Origin: Gammaproteobacteria bacterium
GTDB taxonomy: Bacteria > Pseudomonadota > Gammaproteobacteria > Pseudomonadales > Azotimanducaceae
Length of the DNA: 5,603 nt
Reading direction: 5' to 3'
Assembly (NCBI GenBank): GCA_002690405.1
Contig: NZEI01000068.1
Coordinates: 1-5,603 of the forward strand
The first letter of the stretch is position 1, and each line of letters opens with the position of its first letter. Shown here in pieces: positions 1 to 5,603 of this stretch. The position numbers and the translations under genes are program-made. Under the pieces are notes generated by a model. It made no database searches, was not told the DNA's origin, and worked only from the letters and a program-made list of their open reading frames with translations.

Positions 1-1289
1 GGCTGAAACAGACACAGGAAATTGAACTGGCTCGTTCGATCAGTGAAATCGAAGGCCTTGTTTCTGCACGTGTTCACCTTGCGATTCCCGAGAAATCTGT
101 ATTTGCGCGCGCTTCCACACCGCCGACAGCTTCGGTCTTCGCGCAGATGGAAAATGGGCGCTCTTTGTCGCGGCAACAAGTCGATGCTATCGTGCATCTT
201 GTATCTTCCTCAGTGCCATTCATGGCGAAGAACGATGTCACTGTTGTTGACCAGTATGGCAATCTGCTATCGCGTCCGCCACAGGACAGTGCTGGCATGA
301 TGTCTGATGCACAGCTCGAGCACCGAATTCGTCTTGAGGATATTTATCGCAACCGAGTGATTGCACTTGTCAGCCCGATTGTCGGAGCTGGCAATGTTAC
401 CGCGCAAGTAAATTTGGATATCGATTTCACTCGTAGCGAGGTCACAGAAGAGATGATGGACCCGAATGGCAACGCTCTTCGCAGCGAACAACGCAGTTCG
501 GAGTCCTCTTCTGAAATTGTTGCCAAAGGTGTGCCAGGTGCCACAAGCAACCGCGCCCCAACGCAAACTGATATAGATACGCAGCAATCTCCTGATAACA
601 GCGACCCGGATGCGGCGAAGGCACGTTCGACAAGTGAGACCCGTAATTATGAGGTCAGCCGCACAGTGTCGACGACACAGCGTCCTTCGAGCCAGATTAC
701 TGGCATTCAAGCCGCTGTGTTGGTCCGCGAGATGGAGGTGGTAAATTCAGAGACGGGTTTGACTGAAGTGCAGGAAATCCCCAAAGAAAAGCTCGAAGAA
801 ATCAAGGCGCTTGTTGCTAACGCCATAGGCATTGATGCCGACCGTGGCGACAGTCTGACAGTGACCAGCTCGACATTTGTTTCGGCGCTCCAAGGCGTTA
901 AGAAGCCATGGTATGATATGGACTGGGCTGTCACGATAATGCGCCAAGGTTTAACTATCCTAATTATGGCCGTGGTTGTCCTTGGTGTCATCCGTCCGCT
1001 GATTAACCGCATTATGGTTCCGGCTGCCCAGGGCGGCCCAGGCGAAGCAGTCGTCGCTATGGATGATGATGTCGATCTTGATACGGTCGAAATTCAGGAA
1101 GGCGAATCGCTGGAGGATATCAAGGCGAAGTTGAAGCCGAAAAAGGCCGCAATCTCACCTGAGATGCTAGATACCGCCAACACCTACGATGACAAGGTAG
1201 CGGTGATCCGGATGATCGTCTCTGACGAGGCAGGGCGTGTATCTAACGTCTTCAAGACTATGATGCAGCAGGATATGGACACCGTCTAG
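1..1289 (+). CDS. fliF: Flagellar MS-ring protein FliF, 3' part (5' end outside window)
   Basis: FliF builds the MS-ring, the inner-membrane base of the flagellar motor that houses the export gate. The frame is open from position 3 to the TAG at 1287-1289 and gives 428 visible residues. Family members are usually about 530-570 residues, so roughly 130 N-terminal residues, including the first membrane helix, are missing. Visible residues 1-90 match the YscJ/FliF ring-building fold, with the hallmark stretch SARVHLAIPE followed by LSRQQVDAIVHLV and VTVVDQYGNLL. A polar, Ser/Thr/Asp-rich region at about 160-230 corresponds to the variable beta-collar segment. A hydrophobic helix at about residues 314-331 (near 942-995) is the second membrane span. 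An acidic linker leads to the cytoplasmic end DDKVAVIRMIV...RVSNVFKTMMQQ, the family's FliG-binding tail. The first ATG in frame (147) is internal, not the start, because homology runs upstream of it. FliG follows after 45 bases. Hand-counted G+C looks lower here (about 52%) than in the genes downstream. Confidence 0.97.
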   Translation, partial: LKQTQEIELARSISEIEGLVSARVHLAIPEKSVFARASTPPTASVFAQMENGRSLSRQQVDAIVHLVSSSVPFMAKNDVTVVDQYGNLLSRPPQDSAGMMSDAQLEHRIRLEDIYRNRVIALVSPIVGAGNVTAQVNLDIDFTRSEVTEEMMDPNGNALRSEQRSSESSSEIVAKGVPGATSNRAPTQTDIDTQQSPDNSDPDAAKARSTSETRNYEVSRTVSTTQRPSSQITGIQAAVLVREMEVVNSETGLTEVQEIPKEKLEEIKALVANAIGIDADRGDSLTVTSSTFVSALQGVKKPWYDMDWAVTIMRQGLTILIMAVVVLGVIRPLINRIMVPAAQGGPGEAVVAMDDDVDLDTVEIQEGESLEDIKAKLKPKKAAISPEMLDTANTYDDKVAVIRMIVSDEAGRVSNVFKTMMQQDMDTV

Positions 1290-1322
1290 ACTGGTCAAAA
1301 GCCGGCGGGCAGATTGAAAGTT

Positions 1323-1329
1323 AGTGAGG
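1323..1329 (+). promoter_or_regulatory. Ribosome binding site deciding the fliG start
   Basis: AGTGAGG lies 5 bases before the ATG at 1335. The frame could also open at TTG 1314, adding seven residues, but that codon has only a weak G-rich stretch (near 1304-1309) in front of it. The ATG at 1335 is therefore preferred. Confidence 0.65.
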
Positions 1330-1334
1330 TTGTT

Positions 1335-2375
1335 ATGGCAGAACCGCAAAATAAAGAAGCTTCGGATGAATCCGTTTTTGACAATCTCACCGGCACGCAG
1401 AAATCAGCGATCCTTATGATGCTGATCGGTGAGGATGAAGCATCCGAAATCCTGCGCAACCTGTCGCCACGCGAGGTGCAGCATCTTGGTACCGCTATGT
1501 ATTCGGTGCAGGGCCTTGACCAGGATACAGTCAACAAGGTCCTCGATGAATTTCTGGCGATCATCAAGGAGCAGACAAGCCTTGGTCTTGGTGCCGGCAA
1601 TTATATCCGCAATGTCATGACCCGCGCCCTCGGTGAGGACAAGGCAGAGTCGGTTCTTAGCCGGATCACTCCGTCAAGCACCGAACGTCCAATCGAAATT
1701 CTGGACTGGATGGATGCCCGTTCGATCGCCGAGCTGATTCTCGACGAGCATCCGCAGATCATTGCACTTGTCATCTCCTATCTTGATTTCGGCCTTGGCG
1801 CCGATGTTCTGGGCCAGCTTCCCGAAGAGCAGCAGGCGGATGTCATCGCCCGCATCGCGACACTGCAGACGGTCCAGCCTGATGCGCTCCGTGAGCTCGA
1901 GACGGTCATGCAACGCAAGTTCAAGGCGAACACTTCGCTGCGGGCATCGCAGGTTGGCGGTGTGAACGCGGCAGCGAAAATCATGAACTTCACCAAACAG
2001 GCGATGGAAGCCCGCATCATGAACGCGCTGAAGGATGATGACGAGGATCTGATGATCGCCATCCAGGAAAGCATGTTCGTCTTCGACAACCTGATCATGT
2101 CAGATGACAAGTCGCTGCAGACCCTGCTGCGAAGCGTCGATACCGAGGATCTGGTGCTGGCGTTGAAAGGTGCCGACGAGCCGCTTCGTGACAAGCTGTT
2201 CAGCTGCATGTCGTCACGTGCGGCAGCCAATCTTCAGGACGAGATGGAGGCCCTTGGCCCGGTCCGCTTGACCGAGGTTCAAGAAGCACAGAAGCGTATC
2301 ATCAATGTGGCGCGCCGGATGTCGGACGAAGGTTCGATTGTTCTTGCTGGCCGCGGCGGCGACGATTTCGTCTGA
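1335..2375 (+). CDS. fliG: Flagellar motor switch protein FliG
   Basis: FliG is the rotor component of the switch complex. It sits on the cytoplasmic face of the MS-ring, contacts FliM and interacts with the stator to produce torque. The predicted 346 residues match the usual family length (about 330-350). The N-terminal domain (about 15-100) begins with LTGTQKSAILMMLIGED and is the FliF-binding part. The middle armadillo domain carries the EHPQ motif at 138-141. A Gly-Gly at 208-209 followed by AAAKIMN marks the linker helix region. The MFVF motif is at 247-250. The C-terminal torque domain (about 250-330) keeps the charged pattern DDKS, LLRSVDTEDL, ALKGADEPLRDK, then SSRAAANL and EALGPVRL. 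No key element is missing. It lies 45 bases after fliF and 19 bases before the FliH-like gene, with no obvious terminator or promoter in either gap, so it is probably cotranscribed with both. Confidence 0.98.
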   Translation: MAEPQNKEASDESVFDNLTGTQKSAILMMLIGEDEASEILRNLSPREVQHLGTAMYSVQGLDQDTVNKVLDEFLAIIKEQTSLGLGAGNYIRNVMTRALGEDKAESVLSRITPSSTERPIEILDWMDARSIAELILDEHPQIIALVISYLDFGLGADVLGQLPEEQQADVIARIATLQTVQPDALRELETVMQRKFKANTSLRASQVGGVNAAAKIMNFTKQAMEARIMNALKDDDEDLMIAIQESMFVFDNLIMSDDKSLQTLLRSVDTEDLVLALKGADEPLRDKLFSCMSSRAAANLQDEMEALGPVRLTEVQEAQKRIINVARRMSDEGSIVLAGRGGDDFV

Positions 2376-2394
2376 TCACGGGAGCGACTGAGAG

Positions 2395-3630
2395 ATGTCA
2401 TCTGGCAACTTACATCAGGACAGGCTGCAAGAAGAGCTAGACGCAGCTGTCCAGGAAAATGCTCCGTCGGGCAAGCTCGAGGACGCAGAAATCCAGCGTC
2501 TCGTCCAGCTGTCAAACGATGCCAGCTACCAGCGCAGCGAACGCGTGCCTGTAAAGACCGTGGAAGCGTTCGAGCCGCGCTCGCTTGTCTCCATCGCCAT
2601 GGCCGCGCAGCGCCGCCGCGAAAGCGAGCTTCGCACGGCAGTGGCCGCCGGAGCCGTTATCGACGAGGCAGCGGCCGATTTTCCTGAGGCTGATGCCGAT
2701 CTTGCCGGTGAGGCAAGTCAGGATGCTGATGCTGAGCAGCCGAACGCAGATGAGGCCGGCGCGCTGGATGCGTTGCCTAATGCCGCAGGTGAGACGACAG
2801 GTGACGCAGAGGGTTCCGAAGGTGAGGCCGCACAAGGCGAGCCGTCCTCCACATCGCAGATTGATTTCGAGGCAGGCCGGGCCGAAGGACTCGAGGAAGG
2901 TCGCCGTGCGGGCTTTGACGAAGGCAAGGCGACAGGTATGGAAGAAGGTCGAACCGCTGGTCGGGCCGAAGCGTCTGCTCAGCTTGAGCGCGTGATCCAG
3001 GCGTTTGAGGCAGCCACATCCCGGCTTGCTGATCTGACCGCCGTTGACAGCGATGCCCTTGCAGCTTCGATCAACGAGGTTATCCTGCGCCTTGCCAGTG
3101 AACGTGCCGGACAGGCCATAGCTGAGCAGCCTGACAGCTTTGCTGACCGGATCGAGGCGCTCCTTGCCACGATCCAAACGGTATCTGGACAGCCGTCGAT
3201 CAGGCTGAATCCGGCTGATTTGGCCAGCATACAGCCCCTTGCGGACACCCGCGAAAAGCTTCGCCACTGCAATTTCGTTGCCGATGAATCGCTGGCGCAT
3301 GGCGATCTGTCGGTGATGGTTGGCACCATCGGCATCGACGACATCATCGTGCAGTCCGAGGCTAGCGCTGATAATACCGGTCAGACTGCCTTAGACAATG
3401 TGGGTGAGGAGTCGGTGACAGATGCTGAGATTGCGGCTGTGAAGGCCGCCGACGCCACGGAGGCTTCGCAGACTACTGACGTCACAGAGGCTACAGAAGC
3501 CGCTGGTGTCACGGAGGCTATGGAGACTGCTGACGTCAAAGAGGTCGCGAACGCGCTGGAAACGAAGACAGATGCTGATCCGACTGCGGCTGACACAGCA
3601 GAGCCTCAGGACGGTGATCAGGATGTCTGA
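2395..3630 (+). CDS. fliH: FliH-like flagellar export ATPase regulator, unusually long
   Basis: FliH proteins dimerise, bind the ATPase FliI, restrain its activity and tether it to the export gate and C-ring. The start ATG at 2395 has GGGAG at 2380-2384. The product is 411 residues, against roughly 220-250 for many family members. Regions in order: an N-terminal part (1-95) of unclear similarity with a basic QRRRESELR segment; an acidic, Ala/Glu/Asp/Gly-rich linker (about 95-155); eight glycines spaced exactly four apart (161 to 189), the GxxxG repeat typical of FliH; a helical segment to about 240; and a C-terminal domain with SIRLNPADLASI and CNFVADESLAHGDLSV, resembling the FliH/YscL C-terminal fold. 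An extra Thr/Ala/Glu-rich tail (about 321-411) includes 9-residue repeats. The protein has no tryptophan, whereas N-terminal tryptophans matter in enterobacterial FliH. The assignment rests on the GxxxG run, the C-terminal domain and the place between fliG and fliI; the flanking extensions have no function I can name. Confidence 0.88.
   Translation: MSSGNLHQDRLQEELDAAVQENAPSGKLEDAEIQRLVQLSNDASYQRSERVPVKTVEAFEPRSLVSIAMAAQRRRESELRTAVAAGAVIDEAAADFPEADADLAGEASQDADAEQPNADEAGALDALPNAAGETTGDAEGSEGEAAQGEPSSTSQIDFEAGRAEGLEEGRRAGFDEGKATGMEEGRTAGRAEASAQLERVIQAFEAATSRLADLTAVDSDALAASINEVILRLASERAGQAIAEQPDSFADRIEALLATIQTVSGQPSIRLNPADLASIQPLADTREKLRHCNFVADESLAHGDLSVMVGTIGIDDIIVQSEASADNTGQTALDNVGEESVTDAEIAAVKAADATEASQTTDVTEATEAAGVTEAMETADVKEVANALETKTDADPTAADTAEPQDGDQDV
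2677..2859 (+). other. Acidic low-complexity linker in FliH
   Basis: Codons for about residues 95-155 of the FliH-like protein encode a run dominated by Ala, Glu, Asp and Gly, with no aromatic residue after Phe96 and no basic residue. It is probably disordered and separates the N-terminal part from the GxxxG helix. The DNA has imperfect repeats of GATGCTGA/GATGCCGA and GGTGAGGC type, which may promote length change by slippage. Confidence 0.7.
2875..2961 (+). other. GxxxG repeat segment of FliH
   Basis: Residues 161, 165, 169, 173, 177, 181, 185 and 189 of the FliH-like protein are all glycine, giving seven consecutive GxxxG steps without a break. The intervening triplets are mostly charged (RAE, LEE, RRA, FDE, KAT, MEE, RTA). 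Glycine repeats of this kind are a known FliH signature thought to mediate close helix-helix packing in the dimer. The glycine codons vary (GGC, GGA, GGT), so the pattern is kept at protein level and is not recent DNA duplication. Confidence 0.85.
3454..3561 (+). repeat. Four degenerate 27-base tandem repeats in the 3' end of fliH
   Basis: Four adjoining 27-base units start at 3454, 3481, 3508 and 3535. They encode ATEASQTTD, VTEATEAAG, VTEAMETAD and VKEVANALE, so the period is nine residues with a [AV]-[TK]-E core. Units two and three share GTCAC(A/G)GAGGCTA at their start, and units one and three share GACT(A/G)CTGAC at their end. The repeats lie in the extra C-terminal tail of the FliH-like protein, beyond the conserved domain. 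The last unit has drifted most. Confidence 0.75.
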
Positions 3631-4948
3631 TCTATCAAACGCATTGATTGCCGATATCGATTATGCCGCACGTTCGCGTCAGCTGTCGATGTTTGGCCAT
3701 GTAAGCCGGTTTGACGGCCAGATGATCGAATGTGGCGGATTTCCTGCCAATATTGGATCGCTTTGTCATGTCGAGACCGATGATGACGAGCCTGCAATTG
3801 CCGAGCTGATCGGCTTCAACAACGGCAACAATCTGCTATCGCTGCATCAGTTTGGTGCTCGCATCCGCGTCGGCGCCCGCGTCACGCTAGCCGATGATGG
3901 AACAGAAGTGCCTGTCGGTGATGCTCTTCTCGGGCGGATTACCGATGCGCTTGGCAACCCGATTGACGGCGGTGGTGCGCTTCGCCTTGAAGACAACTGG
4001 CCGTTGATGGGACGCGAGATCAACCCGTTGAGCCGCAAGCCGGTGGACAAGCCGCTTGATGTCGGGGTGCGTGCCATAAACGCGCTATTGACCGTGGGCA
4101 AGGGTCAGCGGATTGGCATCATTGCTGGCTCGGGGGTCGGCAAATCGGTGCTTCTTGGCATGATGAGCCGCTTCACCACCGCTGATGTGGTCGTGGTGGG
4201 TATGATCGGCGAGCGAGGCCGCGAGGTGGGTGAATTCGCGAAAACAGTTCTCGACCAGGACTCAAAATCCCGCACTACAATTGTTGCGGTGCCGGCGGAT
4301 CGCTCGCCGCTTTTGCGAATCCGCGGCGCCGAGCGCGCCACTGCCATTGCCGAATATTATCGTGATCAGGGCAAGGATGTACTTTTGATTATGGACTCGC
4401 TGACCCGCGTCGCACATGCCCGCCGCGAGATTGGCCTGGCACTTGGCGAACAGCCGACAGCAAAGGGTTATCCGCCGTCTGTGGTATCGATGATCCCGCG
4501 ACTGATCGAGCGCACCGGAAGCGGCGCTGCGGGCAAGGGAACCATCACTTCGATCTATACGGTGCTTGCTGATGGCGATGATCCGAACGATCCGGTTGTT
4601 GATACCGCGCGGGCCATTCTCGACGGTCATATCCTATTGTCGCGCCAGCAGGCGCAGATGGGCATCTATCCGGCGATCGATGTGCCTTTGTCGGTCAGCC
4701 GTGTGATGAACGAAATTGCTGATGGCGCACAGATTGAAGCAGCGCAGAAGTTCCGCCGGCTCGTGTCGCTCTATCTGGAGAACCGTGACTTAATCCTTAT
4801 GGGCGGATATACGCCGGGTCAGGATCCGGATCTCGACCTTGCTGTCGGCATCTGGCCACAGCTTATGGAACTGATCCAGCAGAACGGCGCTGACAAGGCC
4901 GAGTTCGGCGCCAGTCGCAACGCACTTGTCTCGCTGATGGGGGGCTGA
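3623..4948 (+). CDS. fliI: Flagellum-specific export ATPase FliI
   Basis: FliI is the cytoplasmic ATPase of the flagellar type III export apparatus, related to the F1 beta subunit. It assembles as a hexamer and helps deliver substrates. The 441-residue product is near the usual length (about 440-460). It has the N-terminal beta-barrel region (about 20-95), LLGRITDALGNPIDG at 102-116, the Walker A loop GSGVGKS at 169-175 with Lys174, GERGREV at 196-202 with the expected catalytic Glu197, Walker B VLLIMDS at 253-259 with Asp258, and GYPPSV at 282-287. All key residues are present. The start is ATG 3623, overlapping the last 8 bases of fliH; AGGA at 3608-3611 may serve as ribosome binding site. 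The frame stays open upstream to at least 3506, but that part encodes an Arg-rich sequence unlike FliI and is the shadow of fliH. The N-terminus with spaced Leu/Ile is the likely FliH-binding helix. Confidence 0.98.
   Translation: MSDLSNALIADIDYAARSRQLSMFGHVSRFDGQMIECGGFPANIGSLCHVETDDDEPAIAELIGFNNGNNLLSLHQFGARIRVGARVTLADDGTEVPVGDALLGRITDALGNPIDGGGALRLEDNWPLMGREINPLSRKPVDKPLDVGVRAINALLTVGKGQRIGIIAGSGVGKSVLLGMMSRFTTADVVVVGMIGERGREVGEFAKTVLDQDSKSRTTIVAVPADRSPLLRIRGAERATAIAEYYRDQGKDVLLIMDSLTRVAHARREIGLALGEQPTAKGYPPSVVSMIPRLIERTGSGAAGKGTITSIYTVLADGDDPNDPVVDTARAILDGHILLSRQQAQMGIYPAIDVPLSVSRVMNEIADGAQIEAAQKFRRLVSLYLENRDLILMGGYTPGQDPDLDLAVGIWPQLMELIQQNGADKAEFGASRNALVSLMGG
4939..4944 (+). promoter_or_regulatory. 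Ribosome binding site of fliJ inside the fliI end
   Basis: Six Gs at 4939-4944, encoding the last Gly-Gly of FliI, sit 6 bases before the fliJ ATG at 4951. With the fliI stop at 4946-4948, only two bases separate the genes, so translational coupling is likely. Confidence 0.5.
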
Positions 4949-4950
4949 TC

Positions 4951-5361
4951 ATGGCTGGCGGCAAGAGCCTATTCCATCGCTTCGCGCTGAAGCAGAAGGT
5001 GGCGCTTGTTCGCAAGACCAAAGCGGTAAAGACTCTCCAGGATGAACTTGAACGGGCGGCCAATGTCCGCGACCAGCTGGCCGAAATGGCTGGTGGCATG
5101 TCTGTGCCGGAAGGTGAGACAACCATCCGTCATCTGCGCTCCGCTAGCTGGTATGGCAATCAGGTTCATGAACAGCTAAAAACCATTTCCAACCGGGCCG
5201 AATTTCTTTCGGAAGAGGTCGCAAGCCACCGCCGCGATGCAGCCAGGGCACGGCACCAGCACTCGCGCGCTGTCGAACTAAGCGAGGCAGATGACCAGGC
5301 CCGCCAGCTTGCTCGAGAGGCCCGCTTCGAGGCTTCTATGCCGCCACGCCGACGCCGCTGA
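4951..5361 (+). CDS. fliJ: FliJ-like flagellar export chaperone
   Basis: FliJ is a small coiled-coil protein that inserts into the centre of the FliI ring, links it to the export gate and helps recycle chaperones. The 136-residue product is close to the usual 140-150. It is strongly helical and charged, with a basic N-terminus (FHRFALKQKVALVRKTKA, 8-25), a first helix to about residue 47, a Gly/Pro-containing break (about 48-57), and a second long helix (about 58-128) rich in Glu, Arg, Ala and Gln. No signal peptide or membrane segment is visible. It ends in PPRRRR, a basic tail I cannot interpret. FliJ sequences are poorly conserved, so the call rests mainly on size, coiled-coil character and position directly after fliI. 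A generic coiled-coil protein is the alternative but less likely. Confidence 0.82.
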   Translation: MAGGKSLFHRFALKQKVALVRKTKAVKTLQDELERAANVRDQLAEMAGGMSVPEGETTIRHLRSASWYGNQVHEQLKTISNRAEFLSEEVASHRRDAARARHQHSRAVELSEADDQARQLAREARFEASMPPRRRR

Positions 5362-5382
5362 ACTTTGAAAAGCGGATAATTC

Positions 5383-5398
5383 TGGCACCCTTTTTGCA
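5383..5398 (+). promoter_or_regulatory. Sigma-54 (-24/-12) promoter
   Basis: TGGCACC-CTTT-TTGCA matches the sigma-54 consensus TGGCACG-N4-TTGCW at every fixed position except the seventh. The GG at 5384-5385 and the GC at 5396-5397 are exactly 12 bases apart, as required. Transcription would start near 5409, giving a leader of about 60 bases before the ATG at 5470. Sigma-54 needs an activator ATPase (FlbD/FleQ/FlrC-type in flagellar systems), and none is encoded in the window. I found no comparable match elsewhere in the window. Confidence 0.88.
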
Positions 5399-5404
5399 GC
5401 GTTC

Positions 5405-5446
5405 CGGCAGGAATTTCTGTCTTTGCCGACAGGTCTGCGCCTGTCG
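5405..5446 (+). promoter_or_regulatory. Inverted repeats in the leader after the sigma-54 promoter
   Basis: A perfect 7-base inverted repeat, CGACAGG (5427-5433) and CCTGTCG (5440-5446), has a 6-base spacer. A second pair, CGGCA (5405-5409) and TGCCG (5424-5428), overlaps it by two bases, so the two hairpins would exclude one another in RNA. No T run follows, so this is not a normal intrinsic terminator. It could be an activator binding site on DNA or a leader hairpin. Both readings are inference. Confidence 0.45.
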
Positions 5447-5469
5447 TCACCAGTGAATGGGGCATGCTG

Positions 5470-5603
5470 ATGAACATAATGGAAGCGCTGGCAACCGGTC
5501 CGAACCTCTCTCCAAAGGGTGAGACACCGGGGTTGAACCTCGGAGCCGATGCCGAAACCTTGGCGTTGTTTGCAAGCCTTTTCGCGATGATGCAGGCGCC
5601 GCA
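5470..5603 (+). CDS. Start of a flagellar gene, probably hook-length control protein FliK
   Basis: The frame opens at ATG 5470 and runs off the window end, giving 44 complete residues beginning MNIMEALATGPNLSPKG and including the hydrophobic stretch TLALFASLFAMM. The ATG at 5470 is preferred because GGGG at 5459-5462 lies 7 bases before it. In-frame alternatives are 5464, too close to that site, and 5479. The ATG at 5457 in another frame soon meets a stop. The fragment is too short to recognise a family: the FliK call comes from position, since fliK follows fliJ in many flagellar clusters, and from the sigma-54 promoter, which suits a hook-stage gene. The conserved FliK C-terminal domain would lie outside the window. 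No signal peptide is evident. Confidence 0.55.
   Translation, partial: MNIMEALATGPNLSPKGETPGLNLGADAETLALFASLFAMMQAP

Noticed and set aside
267..710. 147-residue - strand open frame opposite fliF
   Set aside because: FliF homology on the + strand is continuous here. The antisense product is Arg/Cys-rich with no recognisable motif.
2585..2995. 136-residue + strand open frame inside fliH in another frame
   Set aside because: The product is Arg/Pro/Met-rich and out of frame with the GxxxG segment. It is a by-product of G+C-rich codons.
2512..3300. 262-residue open frame on the - strand opposite fliH
   Set aside because: It lies wholly antisense to a gene with clear family motifs, has Cys/Arg/Leu-rich composition typical of a shadow frame and resembles no family I recognise.
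3506..3622. Upstream extension of the fliI frame to ATG 3506
   Set aside because: The 39 added residues are Arg-rich, unlike FliI, and arise from fliH read in another frame. The ATG at 3623 gives a normal FliI N-terminus.
3951..3970. Possible second sigma-54 site (TGGCAA-N5-TTGAC) inside fliI
   Set aside because: The essential GC at -12 is GA, and the site lies in conserved coding sequence.
4114..4130. TTGGCATCATTGCTGG resembling a sigma-54 site
   Set aside because: The spacing between the GG and GC elements is too short, and the bases encode the conserved segment before Walker A.
5427..5446. Intrinsic terminator after fliJ
   Set aside because: The hairpin is not followed by a T run and lies downstream of the sigma-54 promoter, so it would sit in the next gene's leader.
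5457..5522. Alternative start ATG 5457 for the last gene
   Set aside because: That frame reaches a TGA within about 22 codons, while the frame from 5470 stays open to the window end.

Overview
The window is a stretch of a flagellar biosynthesis cluster from a Gram-negative bacterium. All genes lie on the + strand, in the order fliF (3' part) - fliG - fliH-like - fliI - fliJ-like - start of a further gene that is probably fliK. The protein flavour (FliF and FliG wording, a short basic FliJ, a long acidic FliH), a G+C content of roughly 52-60% in hand-counted lines and a sigma-54 promoter inside the cluster suggest a proteobacterium. An alphaproteobacterium is my best guess, but this is inference and not a database result.

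Layout. Positions 1-1289 hold the 3' three quarters of fliF (MS-ring). A 45-base gap with a ribosome binding site leads to fliG (rotor/switch protein, best start 1335). A 19-base gap leads to a 411-residue FliH-like export regulator. Its last 8 bases overlap the start of fliI (export ATPase, 3623-4948). fliJ begins 2 bases after the fliI stop and ends at 5361. Positions 5362-5469 are non-coding and carry a near-consensus sigma-54 (-24/-12) promoter and inverted repeats. A reading frame starting at 5470 runs off the window end.

How the genes work together. FliF forms the membrane MS-ring. FliG binds its cytoplasmic C-terminus and transmits torque from the stator. FliH, FliI and FliJ form the soluble ATPase complex that feeds substrates to the flagellar export gate. 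The gene after fliJ sits where hook-length control genes (fliK) commonly sit, and appears to have its own sigma-54 promoter, which fits later or boosted expression of hook-stage genes. Tight spacing and overlap from fliG to fliJ suggest one transcription unit, whose promoter must lie upstream of this window.

The least ordinary parts are the oversized FliH, which has an uninterrupted GxxxG run, a long acidic linker, a repeat-bearing C-terminal tail and no tryptophan, and the compact regulatory region at 5362-5469. I saw no mobile element, CRISPR array, RNA gene or clearly new system.
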